Origin: Aplectana chamaeleonis
Taxonomy: Eukaryota > Nematoda > Chromadorea > Rhabditida > Cosmocercidae
DNA length: 64,000 nt
Direction: 5' to 3'
Assembly: GCA_029168955.1 (NCBI GenBank)
Contig: JAPDOI010000269.1
Location: forward strand, 496,001 to 560,000
Numbering within the stretch: position 1 is the stretch's first letter; every line of letters starts with the position of its first letter. The position numbers and the translations under genes are program-made. The notes beneath the pieces are model-generated. The model did not search any database. It was not told the origin of the DNA and saw nothing but the letters and a program-made list of their open reading frames with translations. Below, piece after piece: positions 1 to 11,779 of this stretch.

Positions 1-340
1 CTCTTCGACAATCATAATACAAAGTATTATGTATTGTGGTTCAGTGGTAAGTGGTCATCCACAAGAAATTTTCAAAATCGTTTTTTAAATCTAACATTCT
101 CTCGCTTTGATGTTTTTCGCGGAAAATTTCGAAATCCCATCATCCAAGGTTGAAAACTTAATAAACTTGAAAGGTAGACACATTTGCACGCTCCCGAAAC
201 CCATATTTACTACTTTGATCAAAGTTACAATGAATACGAAGAACTGTGGAGGGAGTGTATGTAGGAAAACATAAAACAGGTCTCACATGTCCATCAGGAC
301 CATCGAGATTAAATTCTTTCCTGAAATGTCTGATCAAACT

Positions 341-841
341 TGATAATCCGATATCCGCATTATCTGAAAAAAAAAACGCATTATCTGATTTGAACCAATA
401 TCCGAAGGGTCGAAAATTCGGATATTTTTGAGGTCATCGATAACGGTGGTGGACCTATTTCATACTAGATTTTATTGTTTGTTCACGTTTTGTTCAATAA
501 ATATTTGTTTTCGCAGGGTGAGCCTATCATTCCTGAACGGTGAAAAACCCGAGAACTTACCTCAAAATTGCTCAAAGTTGTGGAGTATTCATGAGATTGA
601 GAAAGCGCAGGATTTTTGCACTGCTGAATTCAATGGTAAGCAGTATGGATCGCCAAACTGTAAAGCGTTTTGAAAACCTTGATTTTCAAGGTTGAGCCTA
701 TCATTTCTGAACGCATTGTATATAGAATCTGAATGACTCCTTTTCGGATATCGGACCGGACATCTGATGATTCGGATAATCCGATATCCGAAAATTCGAA
801 AAAACGCATTATCTGATTTGAACCAATATCCGAAGGGTTGC
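341..841 (+). repeat. Two copies of a short dispersed AT-rich repeat
   Basis: A module with TCCGATATCCG, CGCATTATCTGATTTGAACC and AATATCCGAAGGGT occurs at about 341-436 and again at 767-841. A second shared motif, GAGCCTATCATTCCTGAACG, occurs near 521 and, with one change, near 692. The stretch 1-1740 holds no gene that I recognise; its open frames are short, overlap on both strands and lack domain-like composition. Confidence 0.6.
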
Positions 842-1814
842 GGTACCATTGACACCCAAGCATGCCTCGCCCACTTTCCCTCGCGCTTGCTGCGCCCTCC
901 ACCCTGGCTCTTTCGACGAAGACACAAAGAAAAAGACGCTACTAATGTGTCGTCGACTGGCATCTGTCAGATGAGCGAGGTTTTGCTGCATAATCTGCCA
1001 AACATGGGCCACGACCCCTTCGTCTTTAGGGATGCTGAGATTGAAATCACAAACTGAGAGTGCATTTCCTGCAGTACAAATTCTTCAAGTTTAAAAAGTA
1101 TTTCTATTCCCCAAGAATCGGGAACTGTTCTCACGCTCATCTTTCTATAACACTGCAGTTCGTTTGAGAAAGTTACCGGATTCAATACTAACCTGCCGAT
1201 TAAACATATGATAAAGATGAAAAAGCAAAGCAAACTATAAAAAATGAGTACCTTCAAGCAAAAGTGGCTTGATGTTGTCAGAAACGTTCCTACAAAAAGA
1301 AACAATAGGAAAGGGGAGTGGGCGAGTCTACAAAAAAATTAACAATGCTTTTCATGTACCAATTACCGTAACTGAAATTTTGAATTCACGAAATCAACTT
1401 CAGAGAAGCGCTTTGTGGTTTTGGAAAGGAGCTTGCTCCGGTTATTCTAGTACCGGTGGAAATATTTTATACCTAATATCGAAAAGAAGACGTAAAGTCT
1501 GACCCACATGAGCGGTTTCCTTTCGCTGATTAGAAAAGTGAACTGATGAAAGTACAGAAGGAACTGCAAATACTATCCCATGAACTGAACCTTTCCAAAC
1601 AAGTGAGTCTTTTATCGAGAGGCATCAAACTTTTCCATGCGAAAAAGAGCAACGGTTTATTCTTGGGAATTGAAAGTTTTTGCAAAGTGAGTTAGTTCTC
1701 GAGAAAATTTGTTGAGTTTTTGAAGACTTGCTCATCCAGTTTTACTGTTTCTCTTTTTTTTGTTGGAACATTTCTGTCTCCCCAAAACCACCTTCGCCTG
1801 AAACAGCTCCTTTT

Positions 1815-2498
1815 TACTCTGCCAACGCGTAGCTAGATGCCTCCGAGGGCGCGGCCTGAAACGCCGCCCCATTCCATGTAGCGAGAATTTAAGGGTTTTA
1901 GCTACGATAGCTAAAACCCGCATATTCTTGTGTCGTTCGAACCACTATTCTCTCTGACGCTAAACCTGTATATTCTCGCTATAATTTTGTAGCGAGAATC
2001 TACGAATTTCGCGACAGCCTGTGTTGAATTCAATCTCAAACCCGCGTTGGCTACGCGGAACGCAGGGATGCGGTTTGAACAGTGTTGGCACAGTCAACCC
2101 ACGGAGAACTTGACACTTTGTGGGTGGTCTTTGAGGGTGACCCCGTGTCGCTCACTGCAAGACCTTGTAAGGGATAATTTTGGCCGCTGGTATGCTGCAG
2201 GCCGTGGGGAAGAAACGGCGGTGCGCTCGATCGCAGCGGGGATCGTCTTTCTAGTACAGATCAAGACTGGGTGGGTCGATCAACCATGTGCTGCAACGAG
2301 AATGAGCGTAGAATATGCGGGTGCTGTAGCGAGAATTTACGTAGAATATGCGGGCGCTGTAGCTAAAATTTACACCAACTGAGGCTAAATTTTCCGTAAT
2401 TTACGTAAATTCTCGTGTCAAAATTAGACTAGATGCCTCCGAAACCCTGGGCATCTCTGGTTTCCATGTGAGGCATTTAGCTACGCGTTGGCGGAGTA
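1815..2498. mobile_element. Fold-back/TIR element, TACTC-ended, non-autonomous
   Basis: The ends are inverted: TACTCTGCCAACGCGTAGCT at 1815 and its near-complement AGCTACGCGTTGGCGGAGTA ending at 2498. The interior repeats the words TAGCGAGAATTTA and AGAATATGCGGG several times around 1880-2350. The internal 111-residue open frame has no recognisable domain and consists partly of these repeats, so I treat it as fortuitous. The end sequence begins like the TACTCAG family elsewhere in the window, but I cannot prove relationship. Confidence 0.65.
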
Positions 2499-2544
2499 AT
2501 AGAATTGCTCACTTCGTTTTTGGAAATACGTTTTGACCTACGAG

Positions 2545-2699
2545 AAAGCCGCTTCTGGGCCAATATAGAACGAACCGTCGTTATATCTTCATTTCAGTTG
2601 ATTTTTTATCGGTTTTTTCGTTATCTCTGAATATTAACAGCTTCAGACCTTCGATTGATTCCATAAAATTGATATCATTTTTGAGCATGTATGCTGCCT
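2545..2699. mobile_element. Truncated TTAA-flanked element (relative of 52196-52652)
   Basis: The sequence from the CTTCTGGGCCAATATAGAACG stretch to GTATGCTGCCT matches the right end of the element at 52196-52652, including TTCAGACCTTCGATT and ATTGATATCATTTTTGAG. It ends at CTGCCT followed by TTAA (2700-2703). No left end is visible, so it is a fragment. Confidence 0.65.
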
Positions 2700-2748
2700 T
2701 TAAACTCGATAACTCTGAAGAACACCTCAAAATTGTGAGTTTACATAC

Positions 2749-3198
2749 TACCGTATTCCCTGTAATTTAACACGCGGGTGAACTATTTTTTACCCTCCAC
2801 CAAAAAGGGAGTTCAAATAGAGGGGGAGGCTCTAATTTTTTACCCGAGGATTCAGGAGTCATTGTAAGCAAAAAATGTTTGTTACGCAAACCTAAGTGGG
2901 ACAATTAATAAATTTTTAGGCGAACTCCAAGAGATCATCACCGATAAAGTCATTGTCTAAGACCTCCTAAAGATCAATCTCTTCGAAAATGTCAACAAGG
3001 TTCGGGGTGTCGACATCTCAAGCAGCGCGTAGCAATTTATGTATGTCCTGAAGGAATGGGTCTCCAATGTCTTTTCAGCTGTAGGGGGGGGGGCTTAAAC
3101 AGAGTGGGGTGGTCTATTTTCCAACCTCCACACCGGAAGGGGGTTAAATTAGAGGGAGGGGTTCAAAAAGAGGGTGTTCAATAACAGGATATACGGTA
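2749..3198. mobile_element. 450-bp TIR element, TACCGTAT ends
   Basis: The left end TACCGTATTCCCTGTAATTTA and the right end, read in reverse as TTTACCGTATATCCTGTTAT, are inverted. Subterminal blocks are also inverted: AAAAAGGGAGTTCAAATAGA on the left and a GGAAGGGGGTTAAATTAGAG-type block on the right. No coding capacity is seen; this is a MITE-like element. Confidence 0.65.
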
Positions 3199-3292
3199 AA
3201 TAAGCGGTGGAGTACGAAATGGGCATGGATACGATACGGTTGTGGAGACCAGGGTGGTTGTTCAGGTTCGTTTTGAGCTTGTCAGAATTTGT

Positions 3293-3520
3293 ACTCATGA
3301 AACGTCATCGATCGGTAATCAGCATTACCGATTTTCGCGCTTATTGCACAAAAATGCAGCCGGAGTGGTGACTGTTGATGTGTGTGGGTCTCTTGGTTGA
3401 GGAATTTCACTTAGACATTATCGATTATTACCAATCAATACTAGCGAGCTTTTGGCCTGCTGCACAAAATGCCGCAATGAGTGTTGATTGTTGATGGCTA
3501 TAGGTCCCTTTGTTGGGGAT
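3293..3520 (+). repeat. Diverged tandem duplication, about 120-bp unit
   Basis: Two adjacent units share an ordered set of words: ATCG..AATCA..TA, TTGCACAAAAATGC versus CTGCACAAAATGCCGCA, and GTTGATGTGTGTGGGTC versus TTGATGGCTATAGGTC. The duplication is old. Confidence 0.5.
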
Positions 3521-3582
3521 TCTAATCATCACCCAATATCCTACTAACTATACGCTGCTTCGTGTGTGTGACCGTCTGTAAT

Positions 3583-3600
3583 TGTGTGTGTGTGTGTGTG
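3583..3600 (+). repeat. (GT)n microsatellite
   Basis: A run of nine GT dinucleotides is visible directly. Confidence 0.9.
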
Positions 3601-4037
3601 ACAATGAACGGAAATTCGTCATCGTCACCCGTCGTTAACAATTGACACCCGGTTGTCACACACTGTCCACGCATGCAGCCTTGGTGATTGACCTCCCGTG
3701 TCAATGAGAAAACGAAAACATTCTACTGCATATATTAGGAATAATGCGTGCCTATTGCTTCAACTGCTCCTTTCTGCGATGAGTTCAAGAACTGAACATT
3801 AATCTAAACCGGAATGTTCACCAATCCATGGAGAAGTGTGTCATTACTTCCTCCGTAGATTCTCTTCTTTCGAATCTGTGTCAGACTGTAAAGGGGTATG
3901 CACTGCACTGCGAAAGTTCCCTGCGTGAAGTTGATTGAGCAAAGTGTAACTGACTTCCGTGAAAACATACAGTAGCGCACAAGTCCTTTTTCTGCAGAAA
4001 GGGCTTTTTGTGACGAATTTTGCTCATACAACTCTGA

Positions 4038-4320
4038 GAAATATTGCCGCGACTCCGCCGCAACTCCTTCGACTTGGCGCCTGCTGGAGGAGTCGCGGGG
4101 GAGATGCGGGGCAGAACCGCGGACTATTCTTTATTCACAGAATCGCGGTAGGGTCGCGGAAAAGTCCTGAGGGAGGCGCGGTAGATTTGCGAACGCTTGA
4201 CACACGGAGAAGTCGCAGCAAAGCCGCGGAAGAGTTAAGGGTCGCTGGGGGGGTGCGGGACAGTCCGGGATCACGGTGGAGTCGCAGGGCAGTGGGGGAA
4301 GAGTCGCGGCAATATTTTTC
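4038..4320. mobile_element. GC-rich palindromic element with GCGGAG minisatellite (copy A)
   Basis: The ends read GAAATATTGCCGCGACTC and, on the other side, GAGTCGCGGCAATATTTTTC; they are inverted. Between them are 10-20 bp units built from GGGGAGTCGCGG/GATGCGGGGCAG. The same design recurs at 29932-30358. Long open frames over it come from GC-rich repeats and are not genes. Confidence 0.7.
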
Positions 4321-5566
4321 AGAGAAAGCGCCACACCGCCATATCTCGCTTCGAAACTGACGAAATGAATTTTAGGGGTAGTTTTCGTGGTCCTCTCCGT
4401 GAGGCGAATGTAGAGAGCCATTGCAACTCCCGTAGTTATGAGGTTGGAATGGGTTAAAGATGAGGATTCGCAACCAGTTCTCACCAGCCATCTAGCACTT
4501 ATCATCCAAATTTGCACAGTAAAAGCTTTTTATTTTTTAGTGATTTTGGTAGTAGAAAGGCAAAATAAATTTTCTCACCTAGATAGTTTAAAGCGTGAAA
4601 CCACTTCAGACATTCAGAAAAACTTATTGCACTGGACACACCGAATTCCACGGAGGGGGTGGAAAGTCAACTTTTCAAAAAGGTTTTAAACGCGTTTATC
4701 CAAATCAGGAGTTTTTTGGGTTTTCTTTGCTATTATGGCTTACCTCAAGAGCTTGCCTACTCGAAAACATAGATAAATAAGACACCGTTTTCAGCGCGTA
4801 CGATGCCTTTAAGGCTGTTGAGCACAGCGAGGCACCGCCCTGCAATTTAAATAATCCATAGATCCTGAAGCACGACCACGAGTACGCCGCGAAGCGGCGT
4901 GGGTGTGCACCTTGTAACAAATATGGTGTATAGGCACTTCCCCTCCCGGTTCATTTTTTTGGTCGCTTGCCTGGATCCAAAATGCCTCCAGGGTTTTTCT
5001 GGCAGGGGTATCGGTTTTCCGCGCAATTATCTCGACCAGCGACATGGTCTTTTTTCATTCCCTTAGCTGAGCCCAGCTTGGCACAGTTGCAGATTCCGCC
5101 AAAAACTGAACAGTTTCGAAGTTATGAAAGGGTTAAAGCATCCCACCAATTTTAATCAGTGTTCTATGAAAATTTGTCCGCCATGTCCCGACACTGAAGG
5201 AATCGCGTGCGATTCAGCGCAGCTGTTCCAAACAATTGATAGAGCGGGAATTGAAACACCGTAGCCAGCTACTCCAAAACCCGATTTATTCACAAGTCGA
5301 GGGTTGTGAATGATACTTTTGCCGTTTTTATTTACTTGGGGGCTATAATGATCAAAAATGAAAAAAATAAGGTATGGTTTTTTTCCGTGCGATGCCTCTA
5401 CTGCTCACCCTGCGGCTTCAGCAAGTTGTGCTGGTTTGCCATAGGGGCTTCACCCTTCCAAAGTGTAAACCGTGCTTACGACTTACTCAACATAACATGT
5501 TTATATCATATTCGACCCAAGAAAATGATTTCGAAGAGGAATAATCTTACATCAGGGCTTGGCAAC

Positions 5567-6769
5567 TACTCAGACAAACCATCGCTCGGAGCGGGACCGG
5601 AGAGCTACTCGAGCGGCGCTGTATCTCCGCCGCGAGCGAAAATTAGCCATCTATTCGGGCGACAGCAGCCGCTCTCCGGGCGACAGCAGTCCCGCTCGGA
5701 GCGATCTTAGCTACCAACTGGCACTGCGGTGGCTCTTTGGGCGACATTCGAAATTTTCCTAACTGCTATTTGCGCTTTACTTCCGCCTCTTCTGGAGAGG
5801 ATCAAGCCTCTCAAGTGGATAAGGTACAATGCCGCCGCTATCCAAGGGAAAAAATGGGCGAAATGGGCAAAGTGGGCAACTAAAGCGTTTTTCGGCCACA
5901 ACTCGGCTCAAAGTGCTTTGCTTTCAAATTCGAAAACGCCGTGATCTAGTCAATCATGCGAAAATATCTTGCGAAATTGGGGAGCAACGTGATTGTTTTA
6001 ATGTGAAATACATTTTCATTTCGACCATGGTAGAGATCGCGTACGGTTGTTTTTGATCGAATGGGCTCGTTATCTGGCGATAACATTATCAAGTTCATAA
6101 CTAACTGCATCTTAAAAAAGCGTTTTCATAGAAAGTTTCCAATTTTATCTTATATAGTTAGATAGATTGTGGCACGGTGGACATTTTGGTCCTTTCGAAA
6201 TTGAAAACGGAGCACTTTGAAGCGAGTTGTGGTCAAAAGACGCTTTAGTTGCCCACTTTGCCCATTTCGCCCACATTTTTTCCCTGGGGTAGCGGCGATA
6301 TTGTACTTGTTACAGCCTGTGGGCCAGGAGGTTAATACTGCCACAGGCTGCAACATAGATACCATCCCAGCATGGTCCGCAATGAGGAGGCCTTCCCTAC
6401 CGCGGGCCATGGGGGATCCCTCGGCCGCCAAAAATTGTCCTCCTGAGAGCGACCCGAGGTCACCTCTCAAGAGTGGCCTCGAAAGGCCAACCACCCTTCT
6501 ACACGAGACGAACCAACCGCCTCTTATACCCGCAGGATTGGTTGTTCTTCGAGCGAAAACGTAGCTCGCACGCTATCACTCTAAAGACAACCAATCCCGC
6601 ATCTCTGGCGATGGCTCCGCTGTCGCCCTGAGAGCGACCGGAGAGCGGCCGACGCTGATATTCCTACCGGACAGGGACCGCGGCTAGTTCGCCCTTCAGC
6701 TTCTGTCCGGGCGACGACGTCATAATTGGGAGGAGCCGGTCCCGCTCCAAGCGATGGTTTGTCTGAGTA
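5567..6769. mobile_element. TACTCAG-ended element (copy 1), interrupted by a fold-back element
   Basis: The left end TACTCAGACAAACCATCGCT and the right end AGCGATGGTTTGTCTGAGTA are inverted. The body matches 20828-21582 over most of its length, including GAGAGGATCAAGCCT, GTGGGCCAGGAGGTTAATAC and CATGGTCCGCAATGAGGAGG. On the minus strand a TATAAGAG box lies near 6531-6538 and a short frame with a CCCATGGCC start follows at about 6411. An unrelated element sits inside at 5828-6302. No transposase is seen, so it is non-autonomous or of unknown type. Confidence 0.75.
5828..6302. mobile_element. Nested fold-back element with GTAC target duplication
   Basis: Inverted arms of about 110 bp start at AATGCCGCCGCTATCC and end at TAGCGGCGATATT. 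Both arms contain the words AAATGGGCAAAGTGGGCAAC and CAACTCG..TCAAAGTGCTTTG. GTAC lies immediately outside each end (5824-5827 and 6303-6306). The related copy at 21090-21105 reads straight through a single GTAC, which gives an empty site. No coding capacity is seen. Confidence 0.8.
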
Positions 6770-7358
6770 GACTGTGCAAGCAACTGGGAAAATAGCGACG
6801 ATTCGGAGAAACTGTGTCGAAGACTATTTGTAGAGATTTTGTTCTTATGATAGCAAATATGGATAAATATGCCCACGAAAACATATGAGGCGAGAAAAGC
6901 GTTATATGGTTTGGCCTTCGTCGAATCCCAGCCTGGCCGCCAATCAGATTTTATCTCTTCTCTCACGCACAATAAGAATGACCGCTGTCACATCTTCGCT
7001 TTCGAAAACTTCAGAAAGTAAGATCTTACCAGCACGAAGCGGCGGGGTACATAGTTCCGAATCGATACTGTGTTTCGACCATTGTTGTGACAAGTCACTC
7101 TACCAATATGCGCATACAGTTTCGACGCGGTGAATTTTCTTTTAAAATAATGAAGATGGAAGGCTATCAGCAAAAACTGGCTATGTTCAAGTATTCCGCG
7201 GTTGTTCTACACCCTGAGAACGACGGTGCAAGTTTCAGAAAAGGAACTATCCGAGAAATTTTTGTATTCCAACATTTATGATTGATATAGAGATTTGACG
7301 CGCAACGTATGTATGTACAACTTTTTATCGACCAAAATAGAAGGCGTAGGTATGATCT

Positions 7359-7519
7359 AATTCCGCAATCGCGTTCAGTCCGCAAAGTCTCATTATCACA
7401 ATCGTAGAAGCGAAGCGGTTGTTTTGAGAATGATTTCTTCATTTTCATAGTTGATTTTTTTTAAACAACCGCTTCGCTTCTACGATTGTGATGATGAGGA
7501 CTGAACGCGATTGCGGAAC
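7359..7519. mobile_element. 160-bp near-perfect fold-back MITE
   Basis: The left arm (TTCCGCAATCGCGTTCAGTC, then ATCGTAGAAGCGAAGCGGTT) is complementary to the right arm (AACCGCTTCGCTTCTACGAT, then GACTGAACGCGATTGCGGAA). The loop is about 40 bp. It lies just downstream of the 7TM receptor gene and could be transcribed into its 3' region. Confidence 0.8.
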
Positions 7520-7550
7520 TGAACTATATGTGTCAGTAAATATGCATAGG

Positions 7551-9347
7551 TCAACGGCTTGTCAATGACACAGGCTTTACGCATTGTGGGCGGCATATCA
7601 GCGACCGACAGGCTTTACGCATTCTCTCTTGGAATAAGAAGATAACCAATGGATTGACAAGAGTATTCAATGTTGAAATACACATTGATACGTAAAAAGC
7701 TACTCGAGAATCAGTAGGTAGTATGTAGAAGAAAGTACTGCCACAAAACTGAATAACACAGATGATAACCATCTGCGCCAACTGAAAGTAGTAAGTTCTA
7801 GAAATCAAGAAAAGGAACCCCCTCCTTCCATTGGGTACTTTAGCAACTAACCAATTTCAGATCCTCCATTTGTACAGAGCGTCTTCTGAAAAACGAGCGC
7901 TCAGCGCCTTCGCTTCGGCACTTAATCGCAAGAATCTTGAGGTAGATAGCCAGATACAAAACGAAATTCAAGCCAGGGAAGAAGAATCCGACGATTTGTA
8001 GCAATGTCGAGTAGAAACCACATTCACTGCAACGCTTCACAGTAAATAACGCTCTTCTGAACATCCTTATTTGTGTTTTCCGGTAATACAGTGGTCGTCA
8101 CCACTATGCATCCAAATCTTGCACTCAAAGGAGCTACAGAGCTACGGATTAATTAAGTGGAGAGAACGTGTAAGCTCTGAGGCATTTCTGTACGCTCCTG
8201 ACTTTGTTTACCACAGCTGACCTCAATTCACAGCCTGTGAGCTACCATTTCATAGCCGTGAGAGCGATGTCATGATCGTGTGATGCCATGCCAGAAAAAG
8301 TATCCCTTTATTTCAAACTGACCTGCAGTCGTACGTAAAGCTTAGCGCAAACGGGTCAGTCCTCTTGTAGCAACCGTAGAAGTTCATTGATAATGTTGTT
8401 AACACTGTCAGCGTCCATGGCAAAGCCGAAAAACAATATTGCAATGAGGTTATCCTCGTTAACATCGCATGCGTCTGAAATCTACCATGATCTGTCTGTA
8501 CTTGAAAAGTGTGCTCTGTTGTCTGCCAATTTAATATTCAGATATTACAGTTTTGAATGAGGTCTCTCACTGATTACTTAGTAATGTGAACATTGCATAA
8601 CATTCATCGACTAATAAAGCCAATCTTCCAAACACTGGGCGAAAAAGTGAAACAACTGAAGCGATCGGTTTTCCGTCCAAATGAATGAAAGGGTTAGACT
8701 CCAGACGTGGTTGTCACCGATCTGTTCGGATGGGAACCAAATCGTCCCATGGCTGTTGGCTTCCACCTTGGTCGACTAGTGAACCTGCTTCTTCATTGTA
8801 GATTGTGAAATCCAATAATATGACCGCTAGGCTGTTTACTCCGGTCAGGCGTTCACAATTTTTGAGGAAAAGCCGTATATTATGGGGAATTATAAGTAAC
8901 CTTCATAAAAATGAAGAATACAAAACGGTCGATAGCAATAATAGTTGTAGTGAGAGTGAGGGAGAGATAAAATAAAGTATCCGGAACTGATAGAATAATA
9001 TTGATGGGGTCGCTTAGTGTAACTCCGAATAGAATAGATGGAATCAGGGTCATCGAGTTGACTACCGAACCCACAATGCCAGCCGTTGTTGCACTGAGAA
9101 TATAAGGGCGGAAGGTCGCATGCATAACGTCCGTTCGTAGAATAACAGCGGACAACAAAGTGTTAAGAATCAAAGCTGCAATTGTTTCGGACAAAATGAC
9201 GAAGCCATAGATATAGCGTGATGGCTCGAAATGACTTCCCAGCTCTCTGTTCGAGGCAAGACACTCAAGAGCACTCGACATTTCTGAAAATTCGCAGTGG
9301 TAGTATAAAAATAATAACATTCTATCACGCGTGTTTGGGCTACACAT
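7551..9347 (-). CDS. Seven-transmembrane chemoreceptor-type GPCR, four exons
   Basis: I assemble exons at 9347-8901, 8474-8323, 8026-7852 and 7781-7551. The donors are AAG|GTTACT, CAG|GTCAGT and TTG|GTTAGT; the acceptors are GATTTCAG, GCGTTGCAG and CTACTTTCAG. Phases 0, 2 and 0 join without a stop, giving 334 residues. Seven hydrophobic segments follow: TM1 at about residues 45-70, TM2 79-105, TM3 113-143 ending in IDRFVFF (DRY-like position), TM4 about 162-182, TM5 about 201-230 (FFPGLNFVLYLAIY), TM6 about 258-280 and TM7 with NPLVIFLF. A short basic tail carries a 17-bp duplication (ACAGGCTTTACGCATT at two places). The layout fits nematode serpentine chemoreceptors at the sensory membrane; I cannot assign the sub-family (srx/srsx-like is a guess). 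Start at 9347 is the first ATG; residue 23 is an alternative. Confidence 0.85.
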
Positions 9348-9491
9348 GGGAGGGAAAAGTGAAAATATTAACGCGCTATCATTGATAGTATGACCGTATG
9401 TCTGAAACCCGAGCAGTTTAGCCTCATTGTCAGCTAAAACGTTTTAGAGATGCGAAAAAGCGCGCAATGAGTGGTAGAGTTCGCGTAATAA

Positions 9492-9614
9492 TTCTAGTCT
9501 GATGAATGGATGGGGCTGCTACGGTAGATCACCACGCGCGACTCGAATCCCCATTCTTCAAGCAGGCCGCCAACCCCGCATGGCCAGCCGCCTGGTCCAT
9601 GCGTGAGACTAAAA
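9492..9614 (-). mobile_element. 123-bp MITE, TTTTAGTCTGA ends (copy 1)
   Basis: The ends TTCTAGTCTGATGAATGG and GCGTGAGACTAAAA are inverted. The interior carries CTCGAATCCCCATTCT and CCAACCCCGCATGG. Related copies lie at 14379-14501 and 30643-30757 in the opposite orientation. The interior motif resembles a tRNA B box (on the minus strand, a GGGGATTCGAG-type word), so a tRNA-derived origin is possible but unproven. Confidence 0.65.
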
Positions 9615-9941
9615 CAAAAACCGAGATCATATGTTTTTGATTTGATTTGATTTATTACGACGTTTAAGACAGCCGTATGAAACATGAGTACAATGAGCAC
9701 AATGATAGTGAGATTTGAAAATATAGATTAAATACAATACAAAGGAACAGGGAATAAAGTGAATGCAACTCCATTTTTAGTTTCTGCTCTCCTCGATACC
9801 TGTCAATCACGTCGCAATTTCCTCAATCGCTGATAACTTGGCTCCAGCAAAACGTTTAAAACGTGATAAAGTGTTTATGTGAGCAACGTTCTGCATCAAT
9901 CGGCTGTAGATAGAACCAGCTGATATGTTACGCTTTGAAAC

Positions 9942-10650
9942 TACTCAGACAGTCGAGGGTGGGTAGCACATCGGCACAATAGTGGTTGCACTCCGGTACA
10001 AAGGGATTAGCAGCACCCCTGCTGTAGCTAGTGATAACAGCATGAGCTGCTGCCAACGAGCAAGAGCTCCTGCTGTGCGTGCTAAAATACTACACCTTTG
10101 TTTATCGTGGCACAAGTGCTATTGCCAGCCCCTCTCTCCTAGTGTCTGCTGACACTCTCCTCCATTGATTTGCCTGATACGAATGAACATCGCAGCATCC
10201 TCTTGTACGACGGCGGCTGGTATATAAGGCGGCCAGTCTCGCTGAGGGAGCAGTTGGCCATTTGAGGCCGGTCCGAGAAGGTGACCTTGTGTCACTTCCC
10301 GGACGTCAATTTAACGCTGAGGGAATCTCCATGGCCCATCACGAGGGAAGCCTCCTCGTTGTGGACCATGGCGAAGATGATATCCTTGATGCGGACCACG
10401 GCGAGGCTGGCTTTTTTGCTGCTGGCCGTGACAAGGATCATACCCAACACCTGTTAAGAGGGTGGCAGTTTAAATCCTTTCTCCGTTTGCAGAACAGGCT
10501 GTCGATAACGAGGGGTAGAATGCCAGCATACGTTGGCAGCATATACCGGCGTTAGCGGCAGCTCCTGCTCTCAACGAGGGGTAGTATTCAATTTTCGCCC
10601 TGGGGTACTAACGCTATTGTGCTGACGTACTCCCCCCGACTGTCTGAGTA
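9942..10650. mobile_element. TACTCAG-ended element (copy 3) with TATA box and short frame
   Basis: The ends TACTCAGACAGTCGAGGG and CCCGACTGTCTGAGTA are inverted. A plus-strand TATATAAGG at 10221-10229 precedes a frame with an ATGGCC start at about 10331 (MAHHEGSLLVVDHGED..). The same frame start and the EGxLxxDH words occur in the copies at 5567-6769 and 20828-21582. The ends match those copies only over the first dozen bases, so this is a diverged sub-family. Role unknown. Confidence 0.65.
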
Positions 10651-10964
10651 GATACACGGACCGTGCTTTACAGGTGAAACAACGTAATGGAATATTCGCC
10701 CATGGTTTGCGATACAAAATTTTTCCGACCCTCCCCGTGTCCTCGATAGGATCAAAGTGTAGAATTGGGAAAATCAAATTTAATGATTCGAAATTGCATC
10801 TTAAACACGGAGCAGACATCAACGGCAAACGGCGAGACTCCGAGAGTTCAGCACAAGTTAGCAATTCTTAATTTTGCGATTGCCGACTAACAACGGAAGT
10901 ATACGAAGCGTGTGTCGAACCTGCGGAAACGAATTGCATTGTCAGTATCGTTTGAGTACCTAAA

Positions 10965-11779
10965 GTAAAAACACCGCCCCGAGCAGCTGGTTCCAAAAAG
11001 TTATGAGCGTTTCTAAAGTTCCGCGAAAAGGTAAGAGTATTAGTCAGAATTTTTCGTGATGGATTGAAACAAAAATTAGATTTTGCTCAAAACTGGTACG
11101 TGGGGGTTATCTAGGGTGCAGAAAACGAGCTTGGGGTTCGTTTGTCGAAGTTCTGAGGTTTACTGTTGGTTACGGTAGGTGGTATGTTATTTAGAGGCAA
11201 AAGCTACTTTGAATGTTCACATATCGGCAAATGGACATCAAATTTGTATTCACCACCCAGAATAACCACCGCATACAAATTTTGAGTAAAATCTGAGACT
11301 TTGATCGAACTACTGTCCACCCACCGTAATCTACCCTAATCTGTAGAAATTCGGCAAACGGATCTCAGATTCGTGTTAGCACACCAAATTACTCGGAGAG
11401 AATGATTTTAATGCACATCTATCGAAGAAATCCGGAAATCTCGAAAGTAGCGTTTAGCCCTCAAACTTCCCCAGTTGGGATGCTTTGAGCGAATTATGCC
11501 GAAAACCTTGGAAAATCGACAAGTCAACAACCGCTAAACCGAAAATGCGCACAAGTACAAAACGCTATAAGTCAGTACAAAGTTCGAAAAATGTGCTCTC
11601 ACCGGAACTCTGCTCAGATAAGGTTGTCTTAGGCGCTGAACAGGACTAAAAGGTCCGTTTCTAGATTTTCGAAGGTTTACTGAGCGTTTTGGAAGGTACA
11701 AAAAGCACAAAAAACGACCGTTTCGAGCTTGTACCTTTTCGGAACCAGCGGTTCGGGGCGAGGTGCTGCGCAGTTTTAC
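10965..11779. mobile_element. 0.8-kb TIR element, GTAAAACTGCGCAG family (copy 1)
   Basis: The left end is GTAAAAACACCGCCCCGAGC and the right end GGCGAGGTGCTGCGCAGTTTTAC. The body aligns in order with 23245-24128: AAAAAGTTATGAGC, AATTTTGAGT(C)AAATCTGAGA, CCGAAAACCTTGGA versus CCGAAAACATTGGA, and AAAAAGCACAAAAAACGAC. There is no transposase. The open frame on the minus strand at 11534-11941 has no domain features. Confidence 0.65.

Noticed and set aside
7840..8064. Separate short genes at each 7TM-like open frame
   Set aside because: Splice sites and phases join them into one 334-residue receptor, so they are exons.
9492..9614. Possible tRNA from a GAATCC-type B box
   Set aside because: It lies in a 123-bp inverted-end repeat found three times; no cloverleaf forms.
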